A stretch of 11,637 nucleotides of DNA from an uncultured Eubacteriales bacterium (GTDB lineage Bacteria; Bacillota; Clostridia; Christensenellales; Aristaeellaceae). Shown in pieces: positions 1 to 7,544 of this stretch. A program made the position numbers and the translations under genes. Where the stretch lies: positions 1-11,637 of the forward strand of contig UQEF01000090.1 of the NCBI GenBank assembly GCA_900540045.1, given 5' to 3'. Position 1 is the first letter of the stretch. Each line of letters opens with the position of its first letter. The notes beneath the pieces were generated by a model. That model searched no databases and was not told the DNA's origin. It worked only from the letters and a program-made list of their open reading frames with translations.

Positions 1-5
1 TTCAT
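1..5 (-). CDS. Start of the next operon gene, cut off by the window edge
   Basis: Only the first five bases (ATGAA on the minus strand) are inside the window, so the product cannot be named. The call rests on two signals. The ATG overlaps the TGA stop of the RNA methyltransferase by one base (TGATG), an arrangement typical of translational coupling and also present at rnc-smc in this window. A good Shine-Dalgarno, AAAGGAG at 14-20, lies 8 nt upstream. It implies that the operon continues past position 1. A chance ATG at the stop codon is possible but less likely given the well-spaced ribosome binding site. Confidence 0.55.
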
Positions 6-763
6 CAGATAAGCTCCTTTCTCTCGTCGCAATTCAGGCCCACATGGAGCCGGGTAAAGGCATACGCGCCGATAGCGACCGCCACCGACAGGTTGAGCGA
101 GTCGATGCGGTCGCTGTGGGGGATGCGCACCGCCTGCCCCAGGCCGGCAAATTCCGGCGGCAGGCCGCTGCCCTCGTTGCCAAAGACCAGGGCGTAGGGC
201 GTGCGAACGTCACGGCATGCCTCGTCCAGCAGCTTCGACCCGTCCAGCATGAACGGATACAGCGCGTGCGAGGGATGCTCGGCCCGGTAGGCCTCAAAGC
301 TGTCGTACTGCTTGACCCGCAGGGAGAAGATCGCGCCCATGGTGGCCCTCACCACGCGGGGGTCAAACGGGTCCGCCGCCGGACGGATCACCGCCAGATC
401 CAGGATGCCCAGCCCCAGCAGCGTGCGCTGAATGGTGCCCAGGTTGCCCTCGTCCATGGGATGATGCAGCACCACATGCGGCGCCTGCGCTTCCAGGTCG
501 CTCTGCCACTTGTCAAACACCACGGCGGCGAAACAGTTCTGCTTGCCGCTGATGCGCGAAAGCGCCCTGTCGGCGGTTTCCTCGCGCACGCCGTGCTCCC
601 GGCACAGGCGGCGCAGCTTTTCGACGCCCTCACCCTGGGCGCGCTCGCTCAGCAGCAGGCGGCGGGCGCGCTGGGGTGCGTTTTTCATCAGCTCCAGCGC
701 GGGGAACACCCCCGGCGCGTAGCTGTAGGACAAATCGGAACCGTAGGATTTCAGCGGGGGCAT
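5..763 (-). CDS. SpoU/TrmH-family RNA 2'-O-ribose methyltransferase
   Basis: A 252-residue protein predicted to transfer a methyl group from S-adenosylmethionine to a ribose 2'-OH of tRNA or rRNA; the target cannot be told from sequence. Residues about 15-85 resemble the small substrate-binding domain found before many SpoU domains. The three SPOUT signatures follow in order: motif 1 around 97-114 with NLGTIQR (N107, R113), motif 2 VFGNEGSGL at 193-201, and motif 3 IPHSDRIDSLNLSVA at 214-228, forming the knotted cofactor site. The frame stays open upstream to 844, but that longer form would overlap the acetyltransferase gene by 65 nt. The start at 763 has AAGGGAG at 771-777, 7 nt upstream, and leaves a 16-nt gap. 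It is the last complete gene here and its stop overlaps the next start. Family assignment is firm; I do not assign a specific member such as RlmB. Confidence 0.9.
   Translation of the reverse strand: MPPLKSYGSDLSYSYAPGVFPALELMKNAPQRARRLLLSERAQGEGVEKLRRLCREHGVREETADRALSRISGKQNCFAAVVFDKWQSDLEAQAPHVVLHHPMDEGNLGTIQRTLLGLGILDLAVIRPAADPFDPRVVRATMGAIFSLRVKQYDSFEAYRAEHPSHALYPFMLDGSKLLDEACRDVRTPYALVFGNEGSGLPPEFAGLGQAVRIPHSDRIDSLNLSVAVAIGAYAFTRLHVGLNCDERKELI
14..20 (-). promoter_or_regulatory. Ribosome binding site for the gene starting at position 5
   Basis: The minus strand reads AAAGGAG here, inside the last codons of the methyltransferase gene and 8 nt before the ATG at positions 5-3. A near-consensus Shine-Dalgarno inside coding sequence at this spacing is the main support for a further gene beyond the window. 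Confidence 0.6.
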
Positions 764-779
764 GGAGCCTCTCCCTTCC

Positions 780-1367
780 TCATTTGGGCGCGGGCTGCGG
801 CCGGTATTCCTCACGCAGCAGGCTGTAGCGGATTTCATCGGCATACTCGCCGTCCGACAGCATGCGCGCGCGGCGCGCCGTGCCCTCGCAGGTAAAGCCC
901 AGCTTCTTGAACACGCGGCGGCTGCGCTGGTTGGTCAGCTCATGTCCCGCGCTCACCACCGGGCTGTCCAGCTCGTCAAAGGCATAGGCCAGCACGGCCG
1001 CGCATGCCTCCACGGCATAGCCCTGATCGCGGTATTGCTCGCCCAGCGTGTAGCCCAGCGCCAGCGCGCCCTCCACCTCCCGGCCGGAATCGGGCGCCAG
1101 CGCCACTGCGCCGATCACATGGCCGCTGCGCTTCTCCACGACGGCCCAGGTGCTGCCGCCACGGATGAACCCCTCCACCGTGCGCCGGCTCTCCTCATGG
1201 GACTGGCATGGCGGAGCGGAGGCCATCGCGCCCGCCGCCTCGCCCCGTGCGCGGGCGAGCACGTCTACCGCGTCGCTGGGGTCAAAGCCGCGCAGCACCA
1301 GCCGCGGGGTCTGCAAGAGCGGCGGCGCGGCGTTCAGGCTGACTTTTCGCTTTCCAAACAGCCTCAT
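780..1367 (-). CDS. GNAT-family N-acetyltransferase (RimJ/RimL-like)
   Basis: A 195-residue protein of the GCN5-related acetyltransferase fold, expected to move an acetyl group from acetyl-CoA to an amine, either a protein N-terminus or a small molecule; the substrate is unknown. The opening LQTPRLVLRGF (residues 18-28) is the usual first strand of the RimJ/RimL (Acetyltransf_3) group. The acetyl-CoA pyrophosphate loop is seen as YRDQGYAVEA at 112-121 (R113, G116, A118), and N146-Q-R-S149 followed by FKKLGF (153-158) and EG matches the conserved C-terminal strand and helix. Its ATG overlaps the upstream TGA as ATGA, with GGGAGACGGGTC just before the ATG, so translation is probably coupled to the DUF975 gene. 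The length is normal for the family. It could act in ribosomal protein modification or in detoxification; nothing here decides. Confidence 0.9.
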   Translation of the reverse strand: MRLFGKRKVSLNAAPPLLQTPRLVLRGFDPSDAVDVLARARGEAAGAMASAPPCQSHEESRRTVEGFIRGGSTWAVVEKRSGHVIGAVALAPDSGREVEGALALGYTLGEQYRDQGYAVEACAAVLAYAFDELDSPVVSAGHELTNQRSRRVFKKLGFTCEGTARRARMLSDGEYADEIRYSLLREEYRPQPAPK

Positions 1368-2236
1368 GACCCGTCTCCCTCCCCGTCACCGGGGGTGTCG
1401 TCCCCGTGCGGCGGATTTTCGCCAAAGCCCGCGCGGTCAATGGCGCTGTCATCCATGCCCATTTGCCGAAGCCGGTCGCGCATCTGCCGCCGGGCGCTGC
1501 TCATGCCGTTTTCGCTGGAAACGGTCAGGAAAAAGGAGGCGCACGCGGCGTTCATATACGCTGAAATGGCCACCTGCATGAACTGCGCGGCCACCAGCGC
1601 GATCACCACGCCAAAGCTCATCAGAAACATCTGCGCCACGTTGGCCAGCAGCGACCAGCCGATGAAGCTGATGATGAGCGAAAAGTACGCCATCTTCATC
1701 TCCTTCATGGCGTGCTTGCTCTGTTCGATGGCCTCCGAGGCGCTGACGGAGGGGTCCTGCGCCATGAAATAGGGTGCCATGCTGTAGCGGATGGCCGCCA
1801 GAATGCCCGGTACCACCAGCAAAAGCGACCACAGGAACACGCGCACGCCCATCTGTACGTACAGCCACAGCGCCTTGGGCCATATGCGCATGCGGCCCAG
1901 CAGGCCCTCCCGCACGCCGCTTTCCTTGCCGTCGAGCAGCTTGAGGAAATAGCGGTTACAGCCCAGCGCCAGCGCCGGGGACAGCAGCAGCGAAAGGAAA
2001 TTGACCACAATCAGCCCCGCCCATTCGGCCTGGGACACGGCGGCCAGCTCCTGCCAGAACCGCTCGAACAGGCCGTAGCTGGCATAGAGCACGGGGTCCG
2101 GCACCCACAGAGCCTGCAAAACGCTGGAAAGCGTAAGGAAAATGCCGGAAAAGAACGTGACCACCAGCGCGGGCTGCCAGTTGCCGCGCAGCGCCCGGCG
2201 CGCTTCCTGCTTAAAATAAAACGATCCCAGAACCAT
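1364..2236 (-). CDS. DUF975-family integral membrane protein
   Basis: A 290-residue polytopic membrane protein of unknown function. Hydrophobic segments lie at about 22-45, 72-93, 125-149, 184-206 and 207-237. The stretch WSLLLVVPGILAAIRYSMAP (136-155), then A159-Q-D-P, E168-A-I with S173-K, and SLIISFIGWSLL (186-197), fit what I recall of the DUF975 pattern: a PGI-rYSMA segment, a Ser-Lys helix and a SFIGW segment. The N-terminus (RRALRGNW, 13-20) also fits. The last 50 residues are polar, rich in Gly, Asp and Arg, with no visible domain. The start at 2236 has GGGAGGG about 8 nt upstream. The gene lies 24 nt after ftsY, a position where many Firmicutes carry ylxM-ffh. Being next to ftsY is suggestive of membrane biology but proves no link to protein targeting. 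No catalytic motif is seen. Confidence 0.8.
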   Translation of the reverse strand: MVLGSFYFKQEARRALRGNWQPALVVTFFSGIFLTLSSVLQALWVPDPVLYASYGLFERFWQELAAVSQAEWAGLIVVNFLSLLLSPALALGCNRYFLKLLDGKESGVREGLLGRMRIWPKALWLYVQMGVRVFLWSLLLVVPGILAAIRYSMAPYFMAQDPSVSASEAIEQSKHAMKEMKMAYFSLIISFIGWSLLANVAQMFLMSFGVVIALVAAQFMQVAISAYMNAACASFFLTVSSENGMSSARRQMRDRLRQMGMDDSAIDRAGFGENPPHGDDTPGDGEGDGS

Positions 2237-2260
2237 GCGCCGACCCTCCCTTGCACCCGG

Positions 2261-3172
2261 TCATTCAAACAGGGCGTCCACAAATTCCCGGGCGTTGAAG
2301 GACTGCAAATCCTCGATGCCCTCGCCCACGCCCACGTACATCACCGGCACGCCCAGCTCCCTTACGATGGAGAAGGCGATGCCGCCCTTGGCCGTGCCGT
2401 CCAGCTTGGTCAGCACGATGCCGTTGATGCCCGCGGCCTCGCGGAAGGCGCGCGCCTGCGCAAGGCCGTTCTGGCCGGTGGTGGCGTCCACCACCAGGAG
2501 GCAGCGCATCGTGGCCTCGGGGTATTCGCGGTCGATGACGCGGCGCATCTTTTCCATCTCGTCCATGAGGTTCTTTTTGTTGTGCAGGCGGCCCGCCGTA
2601 TCGACGATGAGCAGGTCGGCATTGCGGGCCTTGGCGGCCTGAATGCCGTCGAACACCACGCCGGCGGGGTCCGCGCCCTCCTTGTGGCGCACGATGGGGC
2701 AGCGCGCGCGGTCGGCCCACACCTGCAGCTGCTCGGCGGCGGCGGCACGGAAGGTGTCGGCCGCGCAGAGGATGATCGTACGGCCAAGGCCCTGAAAGCG
2801 CAGGGCGAGCTTGCCGATGGTGGTGGTTTTGCCCACGCCGTTGACGCCCACCATGAGCGTCACCATGGGCCAGTGCAGGGCGGGCTTTTCCACCTCCAGC
2901 ATCTCCACCAGAATGCCCTTGAGGGCGTCCCTGGCCTGCGGCGCGTAGCGCAGGTGCTCCGCCCTGACGCGCTCGCGCAGGCGTTCGATGGCCTCGGTGG
3001 CGCAGGTCGCGCCCATATCGCTGAGAATCAGCGCGTCCAGCAGATCGTCGTAGAAATCCTCGTCAATGGGGCGGTCGTCCTGAACGGCGGCCTCCATCGC
3101 CACGGACATATGCTCGCGGCTTTTGAACAGCCCTTCCCTCAGGCGGGAAAACAGGCTCTTTTTTTCGGTCAT
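2261..3172 (-). CDS. ftsY: Signal recognition particle receptor FtsY
   Basis: An SRP-type GTPase that docks the signal recognition particle with its nascent chain to the membrane and delivers it to SecYEG. At 303 residues it is the compact Gram-positive form without the long acidic A domain of E. coli. The N-terminus SLFSRLREGLFKSR (6-19) looks like the amphipathic membrane-targeting helix; the N domain follows to about 100. GTPase motifs are complete: G1 GVNGVGKTTT (109-118), DTFRAAAAEQL (139-149), G3 DTAGR (191-195), G4 TKLD (255-258) with GTAKGG (259-264), and the closing GVGEGIEDL. The SD AAGGGAGG precedes the ATG, with a 19-nt gap from smc. Partner genes ffh and ylxM are not in the window. 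The assignment over Ffh is clear because the methionine-rich M domain is absent and the protein ends soon after the G domain. Confidence 0.98.
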   Translation of the reverse strand: MTEKKSLFSRLREGLFKSREHMSVAMEAAVQDDRPIDEDFYDDLLDALILSDMGATCATEAIERLRERVRAEHLRYAPQARDALKGILVEMLEVEKPALHWPMVTLMVGVNGVGKTTTIGKLALRFQGLGRTIILCAADTFRAAAAEQLQVWADRARCPIVRHKEGADPAGVVFDGIQAAKARNADLLIVDTAGRLHNKKNLMDEMEKMRRVIDREYPEATMRCLLVVDATTGQNGLAQARAFREAAGINGIVLTKLDGTAKGGIAFSIVRELGVPVMYVGVGEGIEDLQSFNAREFVDALFE

Positions 3173-3191
3173 GGCAAAGCGCCTCCCTTGC

Positions 3192-6100
3192 TTATTCGTA
3201 ATCGGTCAGGTTTACGCTGACCATGCTGCTCACGCCCCGCTCCTCCATGGCTACGCCAAAGAGGGTGTCGCAGCGTTCCATGGTGCCCTTGCGGTGGGTG
3301 ACGACGATGAACTGCGTGTCCTGGCTGAATTCCTTGAGGTAGTCGGCAAAATAGCTGATGTTGGCGTCGTCCAGCGCCGCCTCGATCTCGTCGAGGATGC
3401 AAAACGGCGTGGGCTTGAGCTTGAGCATGGCAAAGAGCAGAGCGATGGCCGTCAGCGCGCGCTCGCCGCCCGAAAACAGGCTGAGCAGCTGGCGCTTCTT
3501 GCCCGGCGGCTGCACGATGATGTCGATGCCGCACCCCAGCGGATCGGACGGGTCGCTCATGCTGATTTCGCCCCGGCCGCCGCCGAAAAGGCGGGTAAAG
3601 GTTTCGGAGAAATACTCCTGCAGCGTGGAGAACTGCCGGACGAACACCGTCTCCATCTGCTCCAGCAGCTGGGCGATCAGCGCGCTCAGGTCCTTCTTGG
3701 CGCGTTCGAGGTCCGTGCGCTGCGCGCTCAGATCGGTGAAGCGCTCGTACATCTGCGCATATTCCTCGATGGCGCCCACGTTGACCGAGCCCATCTGGCG
3801 CACGCGGTCGCGGATGCGGCGCGCCTCCTCGTCGGCGGCGTTTTCGTCAAAGGGCGCGGATAAGGGTTCGCCGTCCGGGGCGCTTTCCCCTGCCTTGCGC
3901 GCGTCATACTCCCTGAGCGCTTCCTCCGCTCCGGCGTAGCTGAGCTCGTAGGTGTTCCACAGCCGGTCGCTGAGCTGGCTCAGATCCGCGCGGATGCGCC
4001 CCAGTGCCAGCTCCTGACGGTGCAGGCGCTCCGTTTCATGCGAGGACAGCTGCTGCGCCGCGTCGATGTCGCCCTGCAGGTCCCTAAGGTCGCGCTGCTG
4101 CGCGTCGCGGCGCTGCTCCATCTCGGCCACATGCGCGCGCGCGGCCTCCACATCCCCCTCGCGGGCGGCGATGGCGTCCTGCGCCGCGGTTTCATCCTGC
4201 CGGGCCGCATCCATCTCCTGTCGGGTGCGCTCGCGCTTCCTGGCGATCGCGTCCAGCTCTCCGCGGCAGCTTTCGCTGTCGCCGGCCAGACGCTTCCGGT
4301 CGCGTTGGATGCGGTCCACGTCATGCTCGGCGTTCTGCAGGGTGAGCATGGCGTCGGTCAGCGCCTCCTGCGCGGCCTCGCGCTCGCGCCGGGCCCTGTC
4401 CAGCGCGGCGGAAAGCGTCTCGGTGCGGGCGTTCATCTCGTCGGTGTCGCCCTCCTCCTGCGCGCCCTGCTCCTCGATGCGCTGGAGTTCCCGCGCGATC
4501 TGCGCAAGGCTTTCGTCCAGCTGGGCGATGGCCGCGCGCATGGTGTCCAGGCGCGTGGTGTGCGCGTCGTAATCCGCCTGGGCCGCCTTGAGGCGCTCGG
4601 TATCGCGCGCCACGGCGATCTCCTGCTGGTGCAGCTCGTACTGCGCGCGCTCGCGGCGTTCCTTTTCGCCCGCGCGGCGGCTTTCCATCCGGGCCACCTG
4701 CTCCTGGGCGGCCTGCGCCCGCGCGCTCACTTCCTCCAGCTGCGCGGCCAGCTCCTTCATCTCGCGCTCGCGGCCCAGCAGGTTTTGCGCCTTCTGCTGA
4801 ATGCTGCCGCCGGTCATGCTGCCGCCGGAGTGCATCACGTCGCCCTCCAGCGTCACCAGCCGGAAGGCATGTCCGCCCGCGCGCATGATGGCGATGCCGC
4901 TGTCCAGGTCTTTGGCCACCACGGTGCGCCCCAGCAGGCTTTCCACCACGCCGCGGTATATCGGGTCGTAGCCGCACAGCTCGCTGGCCACGCCGATGCA
5001 GCCGGGCAAAGAGAGCACCTCGCGTTCGCGCGCGCTGAGGGTGCGCCCCCGCACGGTGCTCAGCGGCAGAAACGTGGCGCGGCCCAGCCGGTTTTTGCGC
5101 AGGTAGTCAATCAGGACCTTGGCGTCCTGCTCGGTTTCGGTCACGATGTTCTGCATCGCGCCGCCCAGGGCCATGTCCATGGCGGTTTCGTATTCGCGCG
5201 GCACCTGCAAGAGCATCGCCACCACGTCGTGCACGCCCTTGAGGCCGCTGCGCCGCGCATAGGTCAGCGCGTTTCTAACGGCGTACTGATAGCCCTCGTA
5301 GCCGTCCTGCAATTCCTTGAGCGTCTTGAGGCGCGTGTCCATGGCGCGCGCGCTCTGCAAATCCTCCTGCGCCTGCTTCTGCTTTGCCAGAATATCGGCC
5401 AGCAGCTGCTTTGTGCTCTGCTCGAAGGTCTCCAGCCCTTCCCTGAGGCCCGTGAGCCGGTCCTGCTCCCCCTTGAGGTTGGCGACGGCCTGCTCAAGCG
5501 CGGCGGAGAGCTCCTGCTCCTTTTGCTCCTCCTCGGCCAGCTGGGCGGTGATCTCGGCGCGGCGGGTGTTCATCTGCTGCTGCATGGCGCTCTGGCGCGC
5601 CTGCGAGGCGCGCACGTTCTGCATGCGGCTCAGGCGCTCCATGATCTGCGCCTTGTGCGCGCTGAGCTCGTCCTCCAGCTTCTGCGCGCTTTCGGTCGCG
5701 GCCGCATGGGCCGCCTTGCGCGCGTCCAGCGCCTCGCGCGCCTGCGAGAGCAGCTTTTCGGCCTCGCTGAGGCCCCCGTCGCTCTGGGTCATGGTGGCCT
5801 CGATCAGCCTCAGGCGCGCCCGCAGGCTCCCCTCCTCGCCGGAGAGGCGCTCCAGCGCCTCCTCTCCGCTCTTCAGGCGGTTCTCTACGGCGGTCAGCGC
5901 CTCCCGCGCCTGGTGCAGCGCCTCGTTTTGTGCCAGCAGCGCCTCGTGCGCCCGGCTCAGTCCACGCTGCAATTCCTCCTGCCGCTGCTCGCCCGCCTCG
6001 CGCTTTTCCGTCAGCTCCGCAAGCGTCCGCTCGGCCTCCTTCACCGCGTCGCTCACCTGCAAAAGCGCCTGCTCCGCAACGCTCTCCTTCTCGGTCAGCC

Positions 6101-6806
6101 GTCCGTGGCGCAGCAAAAACAGGCGCACGTCCAGCTCCTTGAGCGTATCGGTCAGAGTCAGGTATTCACGCGCCGTGTCGGCCTGCTTTTTGAGCGGGGT
6201 GAGGTGGCTTTCCAGCTCGTCCAGCACGTCCACCACGCGCACCAGATTCTCGTCCGCGCGCTTGAGGCGGCCCTCGGCCTCCTCCTTGCGCGAGCGGAAG
6301 CGGCTGATGCCCGCCGCCTCCTCGAAGATGGCGCGCCGGTCCTCGCTGCGCTGGCTGAGAATATCGTCGATGCGGCCCTGGCCGATGATGGAATAACCCT
6401 CCTTGCCCACGCCCGTATCGCGGAACAGGTCCACGATGTCCTTCAGGCGGCAGTTGGACCCGTTCATGAGGTATTCGCTGTCGCCGCTGCGGTAGACGCG
6501 GCGGGTGATGCTCACCTCGTCGAAGGGGGCCTGAAGCTGATGGTCGGTATTGTCAAAGACCAGTGTCACTTCGCAGTAGTTGAGGGGCTTTCGCTTTTCG
6601 GTGCCGTTGAAGATGACGTCGGCCATGCTGTTGCCGCGCAGCATCTTGGCGCTCTGCTCGCCCAGCACCCAGCGCACCGCGTCGCCAATGTTGCTTTTGC
6701 CGCTGCCGTTGGGGCCCACGATGCCCGTTACATTCTGCGGAAAGACGATCTCCGTGCGCTTGGCAAAGGATTTGAATCCGTATATCTCCAGTCTGGTAAG
6801 GCGCAT
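3192..6806 (-). CDS. smc: Chromosome partition ATPase Smc
   Basis: The 1204-residue condensin-type ATPase that, with ScpA and ScpB, loops and segregates the chromosome. The N-terminal head carries GFKSFA (10-15), Walker A GPNGSGKS (31-38) and the R-loop region GEQSAKMLRG. Long Glu/Arg/Gln/Ala heptad coiled coils run from about 165 to 515 and 675 to 1000, flanking a hinge at about 521-668 that ends in the Gly-rich GGSMTGGS. The C-terminal head has the signature LSLFSGGE (1108-1115) and Walker B with D1139-E1140 (LDEIEAALDD). Two ATGs lie side by side at 6809 and 6806. The second gives the usual family N-terminus and sits 7 nt from the GGGGAG ribosome site instead of 4 nt, so I chose it. It overlaps the rnc stop as TGATG; the alternative overlaps it as ATGA. 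scpA and scpB are not nearby. Confidence 0.98.
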   Translation of the reverse strand: MRLTRLEIYGFKSFAKRTEIVFPQNVTGIVGPNGSGKSNIGDAVRWVLGEQSAKMLRGNSMADVIFNGTEKRKPLNYCEVTLVFDNTDHQLQAPFDEVSITRRVYRSGDSEYLMNGSNCRLKDIVDLFRDTGVGKEGYSIIGQGRIDDILSQRSEDRRAIFEEAAGISRFRSRKEEAEGRLKRADENLVRVVDVLDELESHLTPLKKQADTAREYLTLTDTLKELDVRLFLLRHGRLTEKESVAEQALLQVSDAVKEAERTLAELTEKREAGEQRQEELQRGLSRAHEALLAQNEALHQAREALTAVENRLKSGEEALERLSGEEGSLRARLRLIEATMTQSDGGLSEAEKLLSQAREALDARKAAHAAATESAQKLEDELSAHKAQIMERLSRMQNVRASQARQSAMQQQMNTRRAEITAQLAEEEQKEQELSAALEQAVANLKGEQDRLTGLREGLETFEQSTKQLLADILAKQKQAQEDLQSARAMDTRLKTLKELQDGYEGYQYAVRNALTYARRSGLKGVHDVVAMLLQVPREYETAMDMALGGAMQNIVTETEQDAKVLIDYLRKNRLGRATFLPLSTVRGRTLSAREREVLSLPGCIGVASELCGYDPIYRGVVESLLGRTVVAKDLDSGIAIMRAGGHAFRLVTLEGDVMHSGGSMTGGSIQQKAQNLLGREREMKELAAQLEEVSARAQAAQEQVARMESRRAGEKERRERAQYELHQQEIAVARDTERLKAAQADYDAHTTRLDTMRAAIAQLDESLAQIARELQRIEEQGAQEEGDTDEMNARTETLSAALDRARREREAAQEALTDAMLTLQNAEHDVDRIQRDRKRLAGDSESCRGELDAIARKRERTRQEMDAARQDETAAQDAIAAREGDVEAARAHVAEMEQRRDAQQRDLRDLQGDIDAAQQLSSHETERLHRQELALGRIRADLSQLSDRLWNTYELSYAGAEEALREYDARKAGESAPDGEPLSAPFDENAADEEARRIRDRVRQMGSVNVGAIEEYAQMYERFTDLSAQRTDLERAKKDLSALIAQLLEQMETVFVRQFSTLQEYFSETFTRLFGGGRGEISMSDPSDPLGCGIDIIVQPPGKKRQLLSLFSGGERALTAIALLFAMLKLKPTPFCILDEIEAALDDANISYFADYLKEFSQDTQFIVVTHRKGTMERCDTLFGVAMEERGVSSMVSVNLTDYE

Positions 6807-7465
6807 CATGCTTCTCCCCGATAGGCTTTGAGCGCCGCCTTGGCGGCGGCCTGCTCGGCGGCCTTCTTGCTGTTGCCCTCGCCCGTGGCCACGGCCCGTC
6901 CCTGCACGCTGACCTGCGCGGTAAAGCGCCGGTCGTGATCCGGGCCGCTCTGCGCCACGATCTCATAGGCGGGCAGGTCCAGGCCGTTGGCCTGGGTGTA
7001 TTCCTGCAGGGCGCTCTTGTCATCCTGGCCGCGCCAGGCGGTCAGGCGTTCCTCTTCCTGAAACAGCACGCGGATCACCCCCCGCGCCGCTTCATAGCCT
7101 CCATCCACATAGACCGCCGCCAGCACGGCCTCCATGGCGTCGGCCAGAATGCTGGGCTTCTCGCGGCCGCCGGTCTGCTCCTCGCCATGGCCCATCAGCA
7201 GATATCTGCCCAGGTCCAGCGAACGGGCAATCACACTGAGCGTGCGCTCGCACACCAGCGCGGCGCGGCGGGCGGTCAGTTCGCCCTCGTGCAGGTCGGG
7301 GTATTTCTGGTACAGCATGTCGCTGACGCAAAACTCCAGCACCGCGTCGCCCAGAAATTCCAGGCGCTGGTTGTCCGGCAGCTTTGTGGAGGGATGCGTC
7401 AGCGCCAGGCGCAGGTGGGACGGGTCCCGGAAGGCATAGCCCAGGGCTTGCTGCAAACGCTGCAT
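6806..7465 (-). CDS. rnc: Ribonuclease III
   Basis: The 219-residue dsRNA endonuclease that processes rRNA precursors and structured mRNAs. The nuclease domain has the signature NQRLEFLGDAVLE (32-44) with E36 and D40, EGEL at 60-63, and ILADAMEAVLAAVYVDGG (106-123) with D109 and E112, so the four metal-binding acidic residues are present. The usual NER glutamate is Gln33. A dsRNA-binding domain fills about 149-215, with LQEYTQ, the GPDH loop and GNSKKAAEQAA. The frame is open to 7582, but that extension is low-complexity and overlaps acpP. The start at 7465 has AAAAGGAG at 7476-7483, 10 nt upstream, and matches the family's N-terminus. The stop overlaps the smc start. A 13-bp hairpin sits 32 nt before the start, of interest because some rnc genes control their own mRNA by cleavage in the leader. 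Confidence 0.98.
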   Translation of the reverse strand: MQRLQQALGYAFRDPSHLRLALTHPSTKLPDNQRLEFLGDAVLEFCVSDMLYQKYPDLHEGELTARRAALVCERTLSVIARSLDLGRYLLMGHGEEQTGGREKPSILADAMEAVLAAVYVDGGYEAARGVIRVLFQEEERLTAWRGQDDKSALQEYTQANGLDLPAYEIVAQSGPDHDRRFTAQVSVQGRAVATGEGNSKKAAEQAAAKAALKAYRGEA

Positions 7466-7475
7466 ATTGACGATG

Positions 7476-7483
7476 CTCCTTTT
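7476..7483 (-). promoter_or_regulatory. Ribosome binding site of rnc
   Basis: AAAAGGAG on the minus strand, inside a longer run of A and 10 nt before the rnc ATG at 7465. It lies just past the hairpin and outside its stem, and it decides for the 7465 start against the open frame that extends back into acpP. Confidence 0.75.
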
Positions 7484-7497
7484 TTTACGGGATGGCT

Positions 7498-7528
7498 GCG
7501 CCCCCAACGGGTGTGCCGCTGGGGGCGC
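7498..7528 (-). other. Strong GC-rich hairpin between acpP and rnc
   Basis: Read on the minus strand, GCGCCCCCAGCGG, a CACAC loop, and CCGTTGGGGGCGC form a 13-bp stem with one G-U pair. What follows is AGCCATCCCG and then a run of A, with no U-tract, so it does not look like an intrinsic terminator in either direction. It occupies the 79-nt gap between the acpP stop and the rnc start and ends 32 nt before the rnc ATG. Possible roles are an mRNA processing or stability element, a partial attenuator, or an RNase III autoregulatory site; none is shown. A second CGCCCCC (plus positions 7538-7544), directly after the acpP stop, could compete for the same GGGGGCG arm. Confidence 0.75.
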
Positions 7529-7544
7529 CTGAATGCCGGGGGCG

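Noticed and set aside
764..844. Longer N-terminus for the RNA methyltransferase
   Set aside because: The added 27 residues come from the end of the acetyltransferase gene in another frame, have no conserved character, and the start at 763 has its own Shine-Dalgarno.
44..895. Plus-strand open frame opposite the RNA methyltransferase
   Set aside because: The minus strand carries all three SpoU motifs; the plus-strand product has no family features and runs into the neighbouring gene.
1712..3220. Plus-strand open frame of about 502 codons opposite ftsY and the DUF975 gene
   Set aside because: It spans two real genes and the gap between them, has no domain, and shows the same His/Ala/Gln/Arg-rich shadow composition.
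4020..6824. Plus-strand open frame of about 934 codons opposite smc
   Set aside because: It is antisense to an unmistakable Smc gene, and its translation is low-complexity (Leu, His, Ala, Gln, Arg), as expected for the mirror of a GC-rich, Glu/Arg/Gln-rich coiled-coil gene. There is no recognisable domain.
7498..7528. Intrinsic terminator between acpP and rnc
   Set aside because: The stem is strong, but in neither direction is it followed by a T-run; in the gene direction it is followed by A-rich sequence carrying the rnc ribosome binding site.
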